Positions 1 to 12,900 of a stretch of DNA of 64,000 nucleotides are shown here, one piece after another. This DNA is from G963677085 sp963677085 (GTDB lineage Bacteria > Planctomycetota > Planctomycetia > Pirellulales > Thermoguttaceae): contig CAXXFH010000004.1 in assembly GCA_963677085.2 (NCBI GenBank), positions 4,774,001 to 4,838,000 of the forward strand. The letters are read 5' to 3'. The stretch's first letter is position 1, and the number at the start of each line of letters is the position of its first letter. The notes under the pieces are model-generated. The model was not told the origin of the DNA, did not search any database, and saw only the letters and a program-made list of their open reading frames with translations. Both the position numbers and the translations under genes were made by a program.

Positions 1-1
1 G

Positions 2-874
2 GCCACCGACGTGCAGCGTTTTTTGGCCAACCTGCGCGACGAAGGGCTCAGCGTGCAGACGAGCAACCACTACCTGCGAGCGATCAAGTGTTTTACGCGC
101 TGGCTGACGATCAACCGCCGCCTGCGCAGCAACCCGCTCGACGGCCTGGCGATGCTCAACGTCCGCGTCGATCGCCGCCACGACCGGCGGGCACTTTCCC
201 GCGACGAATTCTGGCGACTGGTCGATGCGGCCAACTCGGGCCCGGTGGTCGAGTCGATCCCCGGCATCGATCGGGCCATGCTCTACGTGCTGGCCGCCTG
301 GACCGGCCTGCGCAAAGGCGAGATCGGCAGTCTCACGCCGGCCAGTTTTCGGCTTGCGAGCAATCCACCCACCGTCACCGTCGCCGCCGCCTACAGCAAG
401 CATCGCCGTGAAGACACCCAGGTATTGCATCCCGAGGTGGTCACGCGTCTGCGCGAGTGGCTAACGCTTCGCCAGCCGGCCGACGACGAAATCCTCTTCC
501 CCATCTCGAAACGGACCTGCGGCCTCGACCGCAAGACGGCCAAGATGATGCGCGAGGACCTGGCCGCCGCCCGCCGCGTGTGGCTCGCCGAGACCGACGA
601 CCCGGCCGAGCGCCATCGCCGTCTGCAGAGCGACTTTTTGAAGTACAAAGACTCGCAAAACCGCTTCGCCGACTTCCACGCCAACCGCCACACCTTCATC
701 ACCAACCTCTGCCGCGCCGATGTCGCCCCCAAAACGGTCCAGACCCTCGCCCGCCACGGCGATATCCGCCTGACGATGAACCTCTACAGCCACGTCGACC
801 TCGCCGACCAATCGGCCGCCATCGCCCGGCTGCCGGGGGTTGGTGGAAATGAAGCGATGCGCGGGGCGGGGTAG
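2..874 (+). CDS. Tyrosine recombinase / phage integrase family protein, 5' end outside the window
   Basis: Site-specific DNA recombinase of the XerC/D-phage integrase superfamily. The frame is open to the window edge, so the true start lies upstream; the GTG at 11 is only an internal codon. An N-terminal SAM-like DNA-binding part (about residues 1-60) precedes the catalytic domain. The visible catalytic set is Arg in TGLRKGE, Lys in AYSKHRRE, HANR as the HxxR box, His in ARHGD and the nucleophilic Tyr in MNLYSH. All catalytic positions are present, so it is likely active if the missing N-terminus is intact. It ends 32 bp from the stop of the convergent giant gene. The family (chromosome dimer resolution, phage or island integration) cannot be fixed from this fragment. 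Confidence 0.88.
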   Translation, partial: ATDVQRFLANLRDEGLSVQTSNHYLRAIKCFTRWLTINRRLRSNPLDGLAMLNVRVDRRHDRRALSRDEFWRLVDAANSGPVVESIPGIDRAMLYVLAAWTGLRKGEIGSLTPASFRLASNPPTVTVAAAYSKHRREDTQVLHPEVVTRLREWLTLRQPADDEILFPISKRTCGLDRKTAKMMREDLAAARRVWLAETDDPAERHRRLQSDFLKYKDSQNRFADFHANRHTFITNLCRADVAPKTVQTLARHGDIRLTMNLYSHVDLADQSAAIARLPGVGGNEAMRGAG

Positions 875-905
875 GGGGAACCGAAGTCTTCCGCGGTGCC
901 ATGGC

Positions 906-3900
906 TCACAGTGCGTTCCGCCAGCGGCCTTCGAAATCGATATCGAACAGGTAATCGAGCACCTTGCGGGTGTCGGTGTTGTTGTCGTCGGTTTTGGCCG
1001 TCGTTTGGGCGATGTCTTCCAGGACGTAGTCCAGGTTGTGCTCGGCCGAGAAGAAGCTCAGTTGGTGGCCGGTCGCCTCCAACGTGTCGGCGCCGTTGGA
1101 ATCCTCCAACTCGAGCACGTCGGTGCCGCCGATCGATTTGGCGTACACCGTGTCGAACAGTTCGATCCGGTTGCGGAACGACGTGCCGAAGTGGTGGCCG
1201 TTGTCGGCACCGTAGATCGTCAGCGAGTTGGCGTCCAACAGCAGGTTGTCGTCGAACGTCGAATCGACCAGCGTCGCCTTGTCCGTGCCGCCGGCGGTGG
1301 CGTAGGCGTCGGTCCGCTCGAAGAACTTCGCCCGGTTGTACCAGCCGGCCGTCGTGTTCCACAACGCCGCTTGCACCGCGTCGCTGTAGTACTCGTCGTT
1401 GCCCGTCGAGTCGTAGAACGTGGCCGTGTCGTAGCCGGTGCCCGTGCTCGCGAAGGCGTGCACGCCGACGAAATCCTCCACGAAAACCGACGACGTGGTG
1501 TACTTGTTCACGCAGGTGAACGAGGCCTCGTGCTCGTCGGCCACGAAGGCGTCGTCGCCCGGGCCGTCGTAGAACTTCACGATGTCGGCGCCGCCGTGGC
1601 TGCTGACCGCGTACGACTCCTCGAAGAACTTCGAGCGGTTGAACACCCCTTGCTCGTAGTTCGGGCTCCACATGATGGCATACTCGTGGGTGCCGATCAC
1701 CTGGTCGTCCAGCGCGGTGTCGGTGAAGTAGGCCTTGTCGACGCCGCCCAGGGTGGCATAGGCGTGAACACCCTGGAAGTCGTGGACCGTGATCGTCATC
1801 CCGCCGCCGGTCAGCACCGAGACGTCCGGGTCGCTGACGAAGACGTCGTCGCCCGCCGAGTCGTAAAGCTTCGCCTCGTCGATGCCGTCGCCAGCATAGG
1901 CCGTGACCTGCTCGAACTCGTAGCTCCGCAACTCGCCGGCGAAACCGGTCAGGTAACCGGCAAAGCCACGCCCGGCGACGAACTGGTTGCGACCGGCGTT
2001 GTCGTAGAACGTGATCGTGTCCTCGCCCGCCCGGCCGTAGACGGTCGAGTTCTCGACGTTCGTCGCAAACACGGCGTAGCCGCTACCGCTAAGCTCCGCA
2101 GCCGTCGCTTCGAGCACCGCCGTGTCGGCACCGGCGGTACCGATCAACGTCACCTGGTCGTTGCCGTCGAGGCCGTCGAAGAAGATCTGCTCGACCGTGT
2201 CGGGGAAGATCTGCTCGACACCGTTGACCTTCACAACCCAATCGGCCGCCGTCGCCCCGGCGGTGAACTCGAACGTGTCGTCGCCGTCGGTGCCGACGAA
2301 GTAGTATTCGGTTACCACGACATCCTGGTTTTCGTAGGCCCCGATGTCGACGAGCCAGTTGACCACCCGATCGAAGCCCTCGCCCCGGATGTCCCAGAGC
2401 AACGGGTTGCCATCGGCGTCGACGGCCAGCGCATTGCTGCCGGCATCGATGGCCGGGCTGTCGATCGAAAGCCGATAGTCGCCGGCCACATCGTCGTCGG
2501 TATGCCAGATACCGTCTTCTCCGGCGGAAGCGGCGGACACAAATTGCGGATCGACATCGGTTAGGTTGAACTGGCTTGTCGACGTAAGCGTGCCAGACAC
2601 ATTGGCGCCATTATCGGCCCTGTTGAGGGCGACGATCGAATTGAAAATGGAAAGGATGGAGTTGCTGTAGATTCCTCCGCCGTCGTTTTCCGCCGAGTTG
2701 CAGGCGATGGTCGAGCTGCCGACGGTCACGGTACCTGTCGCGAAGATTCCGCCGCCGCTGCCACCAGCCGAGTTGGCCGCGATCAGAGAATTGGCCACGG
2801 CCGTCATACCGAAATCGTCGTGAATCGCACCACCATCGGCACCGGCGACGTTACCCGAAAGGGTACAATCCGTCACCGTCAAAACACCAAAACGGTTATA
2901 AACCCCACCACCGTTGTTGGCGGCCACGTTATCCGACATCGTCGTACGGGCAATCGCCAGGGTACCATTGCTGTAGATACCGCCGCCGTCGTCCGCCTGG
3001 CCGCCCGTGATGGTCATTCCGCTCAGCGCGACCTCAGCCCCCGACTGCACGTAGAACACGCGATTCTCGCCCTGAGCGTCGAAGGTGAGCATGTCGGCGC
3101 CCGGGCCTTCGATGCTCAGCTTGCCGGCGATCGCCAGTTGTCCGCCGTCGACGGCTACGGTACCGGCAAGTCCGTCGGCGAATCGTATCGTGTCCAATTC
3201 GCTGCACGACCCGGCCGGCGCATCGCCGACCACGCGATTGGAGTTGGCGGCCTGAAACGCTTCGATAAACGTCAGCTGCCCGTCGTTCGCATCGATGACA
3301 TTGGCCAGGCTGGTGACGATATAGATTTGGCCTTCTGTCAGCGTTGCCACGCCTTCGACCGCGCCGATGTCGACGATGCCGTTTTCGATCCGTGGATTGC
3401 CGGCAAGGTCGTCGGCAAGCGCGTGGCCTTGCTCGTCGACGGCCAAGGCATTGTCGCCGGCGTCGATGGCCGGGCTCTCGGACAGCAGGAGGTAACCCCA
3501 ATGGCCGTTGTCGAATTGCGTGATGTCGCTCAACAGCGGATCGATGGGCGACTCGGCCGTTCCCACCATGTTGCCATCGACGCCGTCGACGAGACTGGTC
3601 TGTCCGGTACCGTCGCCAATCAGGTTATTCGCACCGGACAACTCTCCGCGAATGTTCGGACCGGCGTCGTGAGACGTGTTGCGGGCAACGATTGTGTTGT
3701 TCAGCGTTGCGGTGGAAGAAGCTGCCTTTACGTAGATTCCGCCTCCGTCGTTGGCCACATTGTGGGCGATTGTTGAATTGGTAACCGTAAACGATTGCCC
3801 ATTGCTGTAAATTCCCCCGCCGGTCGCCTCAGCGGAATTTCCAGCCACGGTCGAATTGATGAGGTCCAGGGAAACGCCACTGCCGTAGACCCCACCGCCA

Positions 3901-6900
3901 TTCTCGGCCGTGTTGTCGACAACAGTCGCATTGGTGAGCGTCACTGCAGAATACAATGCGTATACTCCGCCACCATTACTGCCCGTGTTTCCCGTGATGA
4001 CGGTGTTTGTCATCGTGCATGTCGTTTCGAATACTGAAATACCCCCACCACCCGTTCCCGAATGGTTGTCGGAGATAACCGCGTCGGTCAGCACCAACGT
4101 GGTCCCATTAGCGGCACGAATGCCACCACCACTGCCGCTCGTCGAGTTCTTGGCAATCGTGCATGCTACGATTTCGACCGTAGCGCCATTGTCGGCATAA
4201 ACTCCGCCGCCCCAGCCGGAGGCGACCCCACCGGTGATCGTCAACCCTTCAAGCTTCGCTTCTGAGCCGATGAAGGCGAAAACGCGACTGTTGCCGGCGG
4301 CGTCGATGGTCAGCAGATCGGCGCCGGGGCCCTCGATGGTTACCTTGCCATCGACCGAGGAATTCTTGGCGTCGTATTCCAGTTGCCCCAACGTGGCATC
4401 CAGAACAATCGTCCGGCTACCGTCGACAAACAAGTCGGGCGAAAACGTGATCACTTGATCGTAGGCGTAGGTGGCCGCCAGGGCCATGGCCTCGCGGAGA
4501 CTCAAGTCGCCGTCCGAGTAATCACCGTCGTTTTCGTCGACCAACGTGGAAACGACCAGTTCTGCAACAAGTTTCCTTTCGTAGGCACCAATGTCGACCG
4601 AGCCGTTAACGACGCGTGGGTTACCATCGAGATCGACTGGTAACGGCTCGGTCGCGTCGCCGTCGTTGTCGAGGTCGAACTCATCGGCAGGCAGCAAGGA
4701 GTTGTCGCCCGCGTCAACGGCCGGGCTGTCCAAGCGGAGATGCAAGTCGCCGTAGTCGTCGTTGGCCGACTCGTCCACATCAAGCGTGTCCGGATCGTCG
4801 CCCCAGCCGTCGCCGCCGTCGGAGGGATTGCGGACGAAGAGAGGGTCTTTGAAGAGATTGTTCAAACCAACGACATCACCATAGATACTTCCACCGTTGT
4901 TGGCCACGATCGCGTTGTTGAGCGTAATTTTCCGACAGAAGTATTCGTATTCGGCCGCGTAGATTGGCTCACCGTCGTTGCCAGCGATAGTCACATTCGT
5001 GAGTGTCACTGGGGAAGCCCACAAGTAGATCCCTCCACCATAGTCACCCACGTTGCCAACGATTACGGTATTGGTCAACGTCAGGGAAGAATGCAGATAA
5101 CCGGCAAGGGCTCCACCGCAGTATGCCGTGTTTCCTCGGATTGTTGCATCTAGGATATGAACATTCGCCGATCGGTCAACCAAGATCCCGCCACCCATCT
5201 CTTCCATTCGACCGTTCGCGGCATCAACCAGTCCGCCGGAGATCGTTAGGCCGCGGAGCACAACGGTTGAACCCGTGAAATGGAATACGCGGCAAGCACC
5301 CTGGGCATCGATTGAAAGCCGCTCGGCTCCGGGCCCGTCGATCTCCAATACACCACGTGCGGCCACGTCATACTCAAGCTCACCGAGAGTGGGGTCCAGG
5401 CTGATTGTCTGTGCACCCCCATCAAACAGAGCTGAGTCGAAGGTGATTATCTCATTGCTCTTGCACGACGCTGCCAGCAACATGGCTTCGCGCAGACTGA
5501 GGTCACCGGCGCTGTAATCGCCATCGTTTTCGTCGACAAGCGTAGACACGACGAGTTGCCCGACGGATTCCCCTTCATATGCTCCCATATCGACGACGAT
5601 GCCAATGACGCGTTCCTCTCCCGCTATGTCGACCGGCAATGCTTCGGTCGTGTCGCCGTCGTTGTCCAGGTCGTACGCGTCGGCGGGCAGCAGCGAATTG
5701 TCGCCCGCGTCAACGCCCGGGCTGTCCAAGCGGAGATGCAGGTCGCCGTAATCGTCGTTGGCCGATTCGTCGACGTTTGGAGTATCCGGGTCGTCGGCCC
5801 AACCGTCACCGCCGTCGGACGGGTTGCGGGAAAAGAGGGGATCGGTACCGACAATCCCGTTGCCTTCCCAAGAGCCGCCAACGTCCGGATCGCTCGCAGC
5901 CGTGTTCAACGCAACGATCGAGTTTTGCAGAACTAGTGAACCGTTGCGATTATAGACCCCGGCATTCGAGGAATACTCACCGTCGGCGGAATTGCCCGCG
6001 ATCGTCGAATTGACTAACGCCGCGTCTCCTTGCTGGGTGTAAAGGGCCGCTCCACGGCTCCAATCTCCATTCGCCGTGTTGCCAGCAAGAATCGAATTGA
6101 CAATGGTCACAGTACCACGGAAGTTCCCGACACCGGCGCCGTTGGCAAACATCCCGCTCGTCCAGTTACCGACCAGTGTTGAATTGGTCACCGTTAAGAC
6201 ACAATCCTCGTCGTTGTAGATGGCGCCTCCACTTCCCCCGCTATCCCCATCAGTCTGTCCTATCGCCCAGTTGGCAGACAGAGTTGAGTTCGAAATAGTC
6301 ACCGTTGCTGCGTTATAAATGCCGCCGCCGTAGCCTTTGTTTGGTGCTGAATTTTCGCAAAGAAGCGAATCGACAATCGTCAGCTCGCCAAGGTTGTAGA
6401 TACCACCTCCACCTTCTCTCCAGGTGCCAATCGCCGTGTTGTTCGAAATCGTCGAACCGTCGATCGTCAAAACGCCAAGATTGCGGATTCCGCCTCCCGC
6501 GTTGGCCGAACCACCGGTGATCGTCAGGCCATCGATTGTTACGGTAACGCTTTCGCTAACACTGAACACGCGACTTTGCCCGTCGGCATCGATGGCAAGA
6601 AGATTCACTCCCGGACCATCTATCGTCACATCACTGTCGAGTGTCAGTTCAGTTCCGTCGAGAGTGATCGTCGCCGGGCCGTCGGTGAACAGCGTTGCGT
6701 CGAAGGTAATTTCGTCGGCGCCCGGATAATTCGCCTCGTCGGCTGCAAGGGCCAATGCCTCGCGGAGGCTCAAGTCGCCGACGGAGTAGTCGCCATCGTT
6801 TTCGTCGACCAGGGTGGAGACAATGAGTTCTGTAACACACTTCCTTTCGTAGGCACCAATGTCGACCGAGCCGTTGATGATGCGTGGGTTACCATCGAAA

Positions 6901-9900
6901 TCGACCGGTAACAGCTCGGCCGTGTCGCCGTCGTTGTCGAGGTCGAACTCATCGGCAGGCAGCAAGGAATTGTCGCCCGCGTCAACGCCCGGGCTGTCCA
7001 CGCGGAGATGCAAATCGCCATAGTCGTCGTTGTCCGATTCGTCCACATCGGGCGTGTCCGGATCGTCGCCCCAGCCGTCGCCGCCGTCGGAGGGATTGCG
7101 GACGAAGCTCGGGTCGACGCCGATGAGATTGAAGCCGCTACCACTGCCCGGGGCTCCGGAGATATCCGCATTTAAGGATGCTTCATTCAGGGCAACGATC
7201 GAGTTAGTCGCAGTCAGTGTACTGTAGGAGTCGCTATGAATTCCGCCGCCGCGAGACACAGCCGCGTTACCTGAGATTGTGGAGCATGCCACCGTCGCCG
7301 TGCTGCTCCAGTTGTAAACGCCGCCGCCGTCACTCTCCGCCAAATTGCCCGCGAGCGTGGAACCGCTAATCGTCAGTGTGCTACTCCAGTCGAAAACCCC
7401 GCCGCCGTTTTTCGCTGCCGAGTTGCCCGAGAGGGTAGAACCGCTGATTGCCAGTGTACCGTTGTAAACATGAATCCCGCCGCCGTCATTCCCCGCGGAG
7501 TTGCCCGAAAGCGTGGAGTTGCTCACCGTCAGTGTGCTATACCGGCTGTGAATCCCGCCGCCGTCGTTCCCAGCCGAGTTGCCCGAGAGCATGCAACTGG
7601 TCATCGTCAGCGTGCCGCTGTAGTCGTCGATCCCGCCGCCGTCATTTCCCGCCGAGTTGTCCGAGAGCGTGGAACCGATCACCGTCAGTGTGCCACCGTT
7701 GCCAATCCCGCCGCCGGAATTCTCAGTTGAATTATCCACGAGCGTACAATCAGTCAACGTCAATGTGCCGCCGTTGCCAATCCCACCGCCATACTTGGCC
7801 AAGTTTCCCGATAACGTGGAACTGGTCACCGTCAGTGTGCCACCGTTGTAAATCCCGCCACCCGAACCGCTTTCTCCCGTTGCCGAGTTGCCCGAGAACG
7901 CGGAGCCGATCACCGTCAGTGTGCCGTAATTGTAAATCCCGCCGCCCGAACCACGTTCCCCTGTTGCCGAGTTGGCCGTGAGCGTGGAGTCGGTCAGTAT
8001 CAGCGTGCCGTGGTTGCGAATCCCGGCGCCCTCTTCAGCCGAACCACCGGTGATCGTTAGACCCGCAAGTTCTACCTCCTCGCCTTTCGCCGCTACAACA
8101 TCCAATACTCGGCTGTGCCCTGCTGCGTCGATCGTCAGCGCAATGAACGCCGAAGCATCGATTGCCAGGGATTTGTCGATCCACAGCGGTGTTCCCTGCA
8201 GGGTAATGGTGGAACCGTCCAGGGCGTCGGCGAAGGTGATGGTCGTGCCCACGGTGGCCGAGTTGGCGTACCAGATCGCCTCGCGGAGCGAGATCTGCTG
8301 GTCGTAGATATCGAACACGTCCTCAGCCGTGGTTACTATCACCGAGGGGACCTCGCGACCGGCCGCGATACCGCTCTGCAACTCGAAGGCCCCACAGTCG
8401 ACCGACGTGCCGTAGACGCGCGGATTGCCATCCAGATCGTACGGCAACGGCTCGCTCGTGTCGCCATCGTTGTCCAGGTCGAGGGTGTCGGCCGGCAGCA
8501 GCGCGTTGTCACCCGCGTCGATCGCCGGACTGTAGGCAGTCAGACGCAGATCGCCATAGTCGTCGTTGGCCGACTCGTCCACATCGGGCGTGTCCGGATC
8601 GTCGCCCCAGCCATCGCCGCCGTCGGAGGGATTGCGGACGAAGCTCGGATCGATGCCGATGAAGAGACCGCTGCCACTGTCCAGGACGCCGTAAATATCC
8701 GGGGCTGAGGACGCGTCATTCAAGGCAACAATCGAATTGGTCACCATCAGCGTACCGGTGTAGTGGTATATCCCGCCTCCGTCGTTTCCAGCCAAATTGC
8801 CCGAGAGCGTGGTACTGGTTACCGTCAGGATTCCGCTGTTGCAAATCGCGCCGCCGTCGCCTACAGCTGAGTTACCCGAGAACGTGCAATCAATCACGGT
8901 CAGCGTACCGCCGTAGTGGTGGCGGTGTATCCCGCCGCCATCGCCTACAGCCATGTTGCCTGAGAGCGAACAACCGGACACCGTCAGCGTGCTGTACTCA
9001 TCGCCGTAAATCCCGCCGCCGTCATCCCCAGCCGAATTTCCGACGAGCGTGGAATTAGTCACAGTCAGCGTGCCGGTGTGTTGGTAGATCCCGCCGCCGT
9101 ACACCTCAGCCATGTTGCCCGAAAGCTCGCAATCAGTCACCGTCAGCGTGCTATGCCGATCGCCGTAAATTCCGCCGCCGCTAGACTTGGCCGAGTTGCT
9201 CAAGAGTGTGCAAGCGGTCACTATCAGTTCGCCGTTGATGTAAATCCCGCCACCGTACTCCTCAGCCCAGTTGCCCGAGAGCGTGGAACCGGTCACCGTC
9301 AGTTCAACGTTGTTGTAAATCCCACCGCCGTACTCCTCAGCCAAGTTGTCCGAAAGCGTGCAATCGGTCACCGTCAGCGTGCCATCCGAGCTGTGAACCC
9401 CGCCACCCCGCACGGCCAAATTACCCGAGAGCGTGGAGTCGCTGATCGTCAGCGTGCCCACATAGCCAATCCCGCCGCCCCACCACTTGGCCGAATTACC
9501 CGAGAGTGTGGAACCAGTCACCGTTAGTGTGCCGTTGTTATAGATCCCACCGCCGTGAGTTTCAGTCGAGTTGTCCGAGAGCGTGCAATCGGTCACGGTT
9601 AGCGTGCCGGTGTAGTTGCATATCGCGCCGCCTTCGCCCTCAGCCGAGTTGTTCGAAAGCGTGCAATCGGTCACCGTCAGCGTGCCATCCGAGCTGTGAA
9701 CCCCGCCACCATCATCCCCGGCCGAATTGTCGGAGAACGTGGAACCGGCAACCGTCAGTTCGCCATCACTGCGAATCCCGCCGCCGACGCCCCATCGCGT
9801 CGAATTACCTGAAAACGTTGAATTGGTCACCGTCAGCATGCCAGAGTTTCGGACCCCGCCGCCCTCATTTCCAACCGAGTTGCCGAAAAAAGCAGAGTCG

Positions 9901-12900
9901 CTGATCGTCAGCGTGCCGTAGTTGTCAATCCCGCCGCCACAATGGGCCGAGTTTTCAGAGAACGTAGAGTCGGTTACCGTCAGGGCACCATGGCTGCAAA
10001 TGCCACCACCGCCCCCACCCAAGTTACCTGAGAACGTGCAACCGGTCACCGACAGCACGCTGTTCAGGGCGCTGTAAATCCCGCCGCCGTAACCACGCTC
10101 TCCCGGTGCCGAGTTGCCCGAGAGTGTCGAGCCAATCACCGTCAGCGTACCGTTGTTGTAAATCCCGCCACCCTCTTCGGCCAAACCACCGGTGATCGTT
10201 AGGCCATCGATTGTTGCGGTAATGCTTTCGCTGACACCGAACACGCGACTTCGCCCGTCGGCATCGATGGCAAGAAGCTCCGCCCCCGGACCATCTATCG
10301 TCACGTCACTGTCGAGCGTCAGTTCGGTTCCGTCGAGGGTGATCGTTGCCGGACCATCGGCAAACAGCGACGCGTCGAACGTGATCTCATCGGTGCCCGG
10401 ATAGCTCACTTCGTCTGCCGCCAGGGCCAACGCTTCGCGAAGACTCAAGTCCCTAATGGAGTAGTCGCCGTCGTTTTCGTCGACCAGAGTGGAGACAATG
10501 AATCTTGTAACACACTTCCCTTCGTAGGCACCGATGTCGACCGAGCCGTTGACGATGCGTGGGTTACCATCGAGATCGACCGGCAGCAGTTCGGCCGTGT
10601 CGCCGTCGTTGTCGAGGTCGAACTCATCGGCAGGCAGCAAGGAATTGTCGCCCGCGTCAACGCCCGGGCTGTCCACACGGAGGTGCAAGTCGCCGTAGTC
10701 GTCGTTGGCCGACTCGTCCACATCGGGCGTGTCCGGATCGTCGCCCCAGCCATCGTCGCCGTCAGACGGGTTGCGGTGGAAAAGCGGATCTAACGGCGCG
10801 TTTGACGTACCGACTAGATTATTGTTCTCGCCGTCGACGAGAGCTGTTTGGCCGGCACCATCGCCGATCAGATTGTTCGATCCAAAGAGCATACCGTGGG
10901 AATTACAGATATCCGGTTTCTCAATACCAGCGATGTTGGCAGCGATGATCGAATTCGTAAATGAAGCGTCAGACGAACTCGTATTCAGGTAGACCGCGCC
11001 ATAGGTGCCAGCGGTGTTATCCGAGATGGTTGAACACGTTACCGCTAATACGCCCGAGCTAAGGATTCCGCTGCCATAGCTACTCGTTTCATTGGCACAA
11101 ATTGCCGAATTGGCAACTGTCAACACTCCGCCCGCGTTGTCGATCCCACCACCACCACCTTTAGCCGAGTTGCCCAGGACCTCGCAGCTATTGACATTCA
11201 ATTCTCCATAATTAAAGATTCCACCACCCCAGCCCTCAACAGAGTTGGCCGCAACAATTACACCTGCAAGCCCCAACGTTCCGAAGTTCCCAATACCGCC
11301 ACCTTCCTTTTCAGCGTAACCGCCGGTAATAGTCACTCCGGCCAGAGTAACGTCAACGGTCGGTCGAATCGTCACCACCCGGCTTTGACTCTGGGCGTCA
11401 AAAGTCAGCAACCCTGCGCCTGGCCCTTCGATGCTCAAATCGCCAAAAACGTCGAGCGTCCCCTGGTCTAGATATACCGTTCCGATCAAGTCTGTCGAAA
11501 ACCTGATCACATCTTTGTCATCAAACGAACCAGCCGGCGCATCGCCAACAACTTGATTGGAGTTGGCCGCCAAAAACGCTTCGACGAATGTCAGTTCTCC
11601 GTCACCTGGATCGGTCGTATTGGCGAGACTGGTGACTAGATAGGTCTGCGCGACCCCAGACGCGGTTGCACCTTCGATTGCGCCGATGTCGACCGTTTCG
11701 TTTTGAATACGTGTATACCCAGCCACATCTTGCTCAAGCGTTTGACCATGTACGTCAACTGCTAACGCATTGGAGCCCGCATCGAGAACAGGGCTGCCCG
11801 GCAATGGACAATATCCCCATTGGCCATTGTCGAGTTGGGTGAAGTCGCTTAACAATGGATCGACCGGCGATTCAGTCGTGCCCACGATATTCCCATTAAC
11901 ACCGTCAAACAAACCTCGTTGATACTTGCCATCGCCGATCAGGTTGTTTGACCCCAACAATGTGCCGGCTAAGAAATCGAAATCCGCCCCGATGGAGACT
12001 GCCGTATTGTTAGCGACGATTGTGTTATTCAATGTTGCGGTAGAAGAATCGCCATCGGCATAAAGGCCACCACCCGAGTAGGCCGAATTCGCACAGATCG
12101 TCGAATTCGCAATCTCTAGCGTACCGCTAACGTTAGAAACCCCACCACCTCTTGTGGCCACGTTCCCCCAAATCGTCGAATTGTTGACCGTCGCTACACC
12201 TGCGTAATTGTGAATTCCGCCGCCTGAATAGCATCGCCCGTTACCCCAGATCGACGTATTGGCGACTGTCAGCGTCCCAGTACTATTGGCAATGCCCGAG
12301 CCCCCATTTCCTGCAATCGTGCAGTCCATGATGTCTGCCGCATCCGGGCCACAGACAATCCCATCGCGAAAATTGTGCGAGACTGTGGAGGAAGCAATCG
12401 TGAGCGTGCCTGAGTCATAAATCCCCCCACCGCCATTATCTACGATGGTGGAATCGGTGATTATTGTCGTGGCAGAACAGACAATACCTGCACTATTAGA
12501 TCCTTCAGTTAAATTACGAGATATCGTCGAACCGGAGATATCCAGCGTGCCACCGGCAAGAATGCCTCCGCCACTGCGATCGGCAAAGTTGTCCGATATC
12601 TGGGAATTCGAGATCGTTAAAGGGCTAAGTTCACAGTAGATTCCACCACCTTGGTATGCCGTATTGCCAGCAATCGTTGTGCCACTCACCGATACCGTGC
12701 CGTAGTTGCTGTAAATGCCACCACCATCGCCGGCTGAGTTCTCCGTAATCATCGAATCGCTGATTACCACCGTTCCCCAGTTGTTGTCGATAGCGCCGCC
12801 ATTGCTGCACGAGTTGCCAGAAATAGTCGTATTGGCAACGGTCAGTTGGCCGGATCGATTACGAATTCCACCATTGGAATTATTGGAGATTGTAGAATCG

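Noticed and set aside
840..2564. 574-codon plus-strand ORF opposite the giant gene
   Set aside because: Low-complexity Val/Gly/Arg composition, no family features, exactly antisense to a clearly coding repeat protein. Many similar shadows run along 0.9-15.6 kb.
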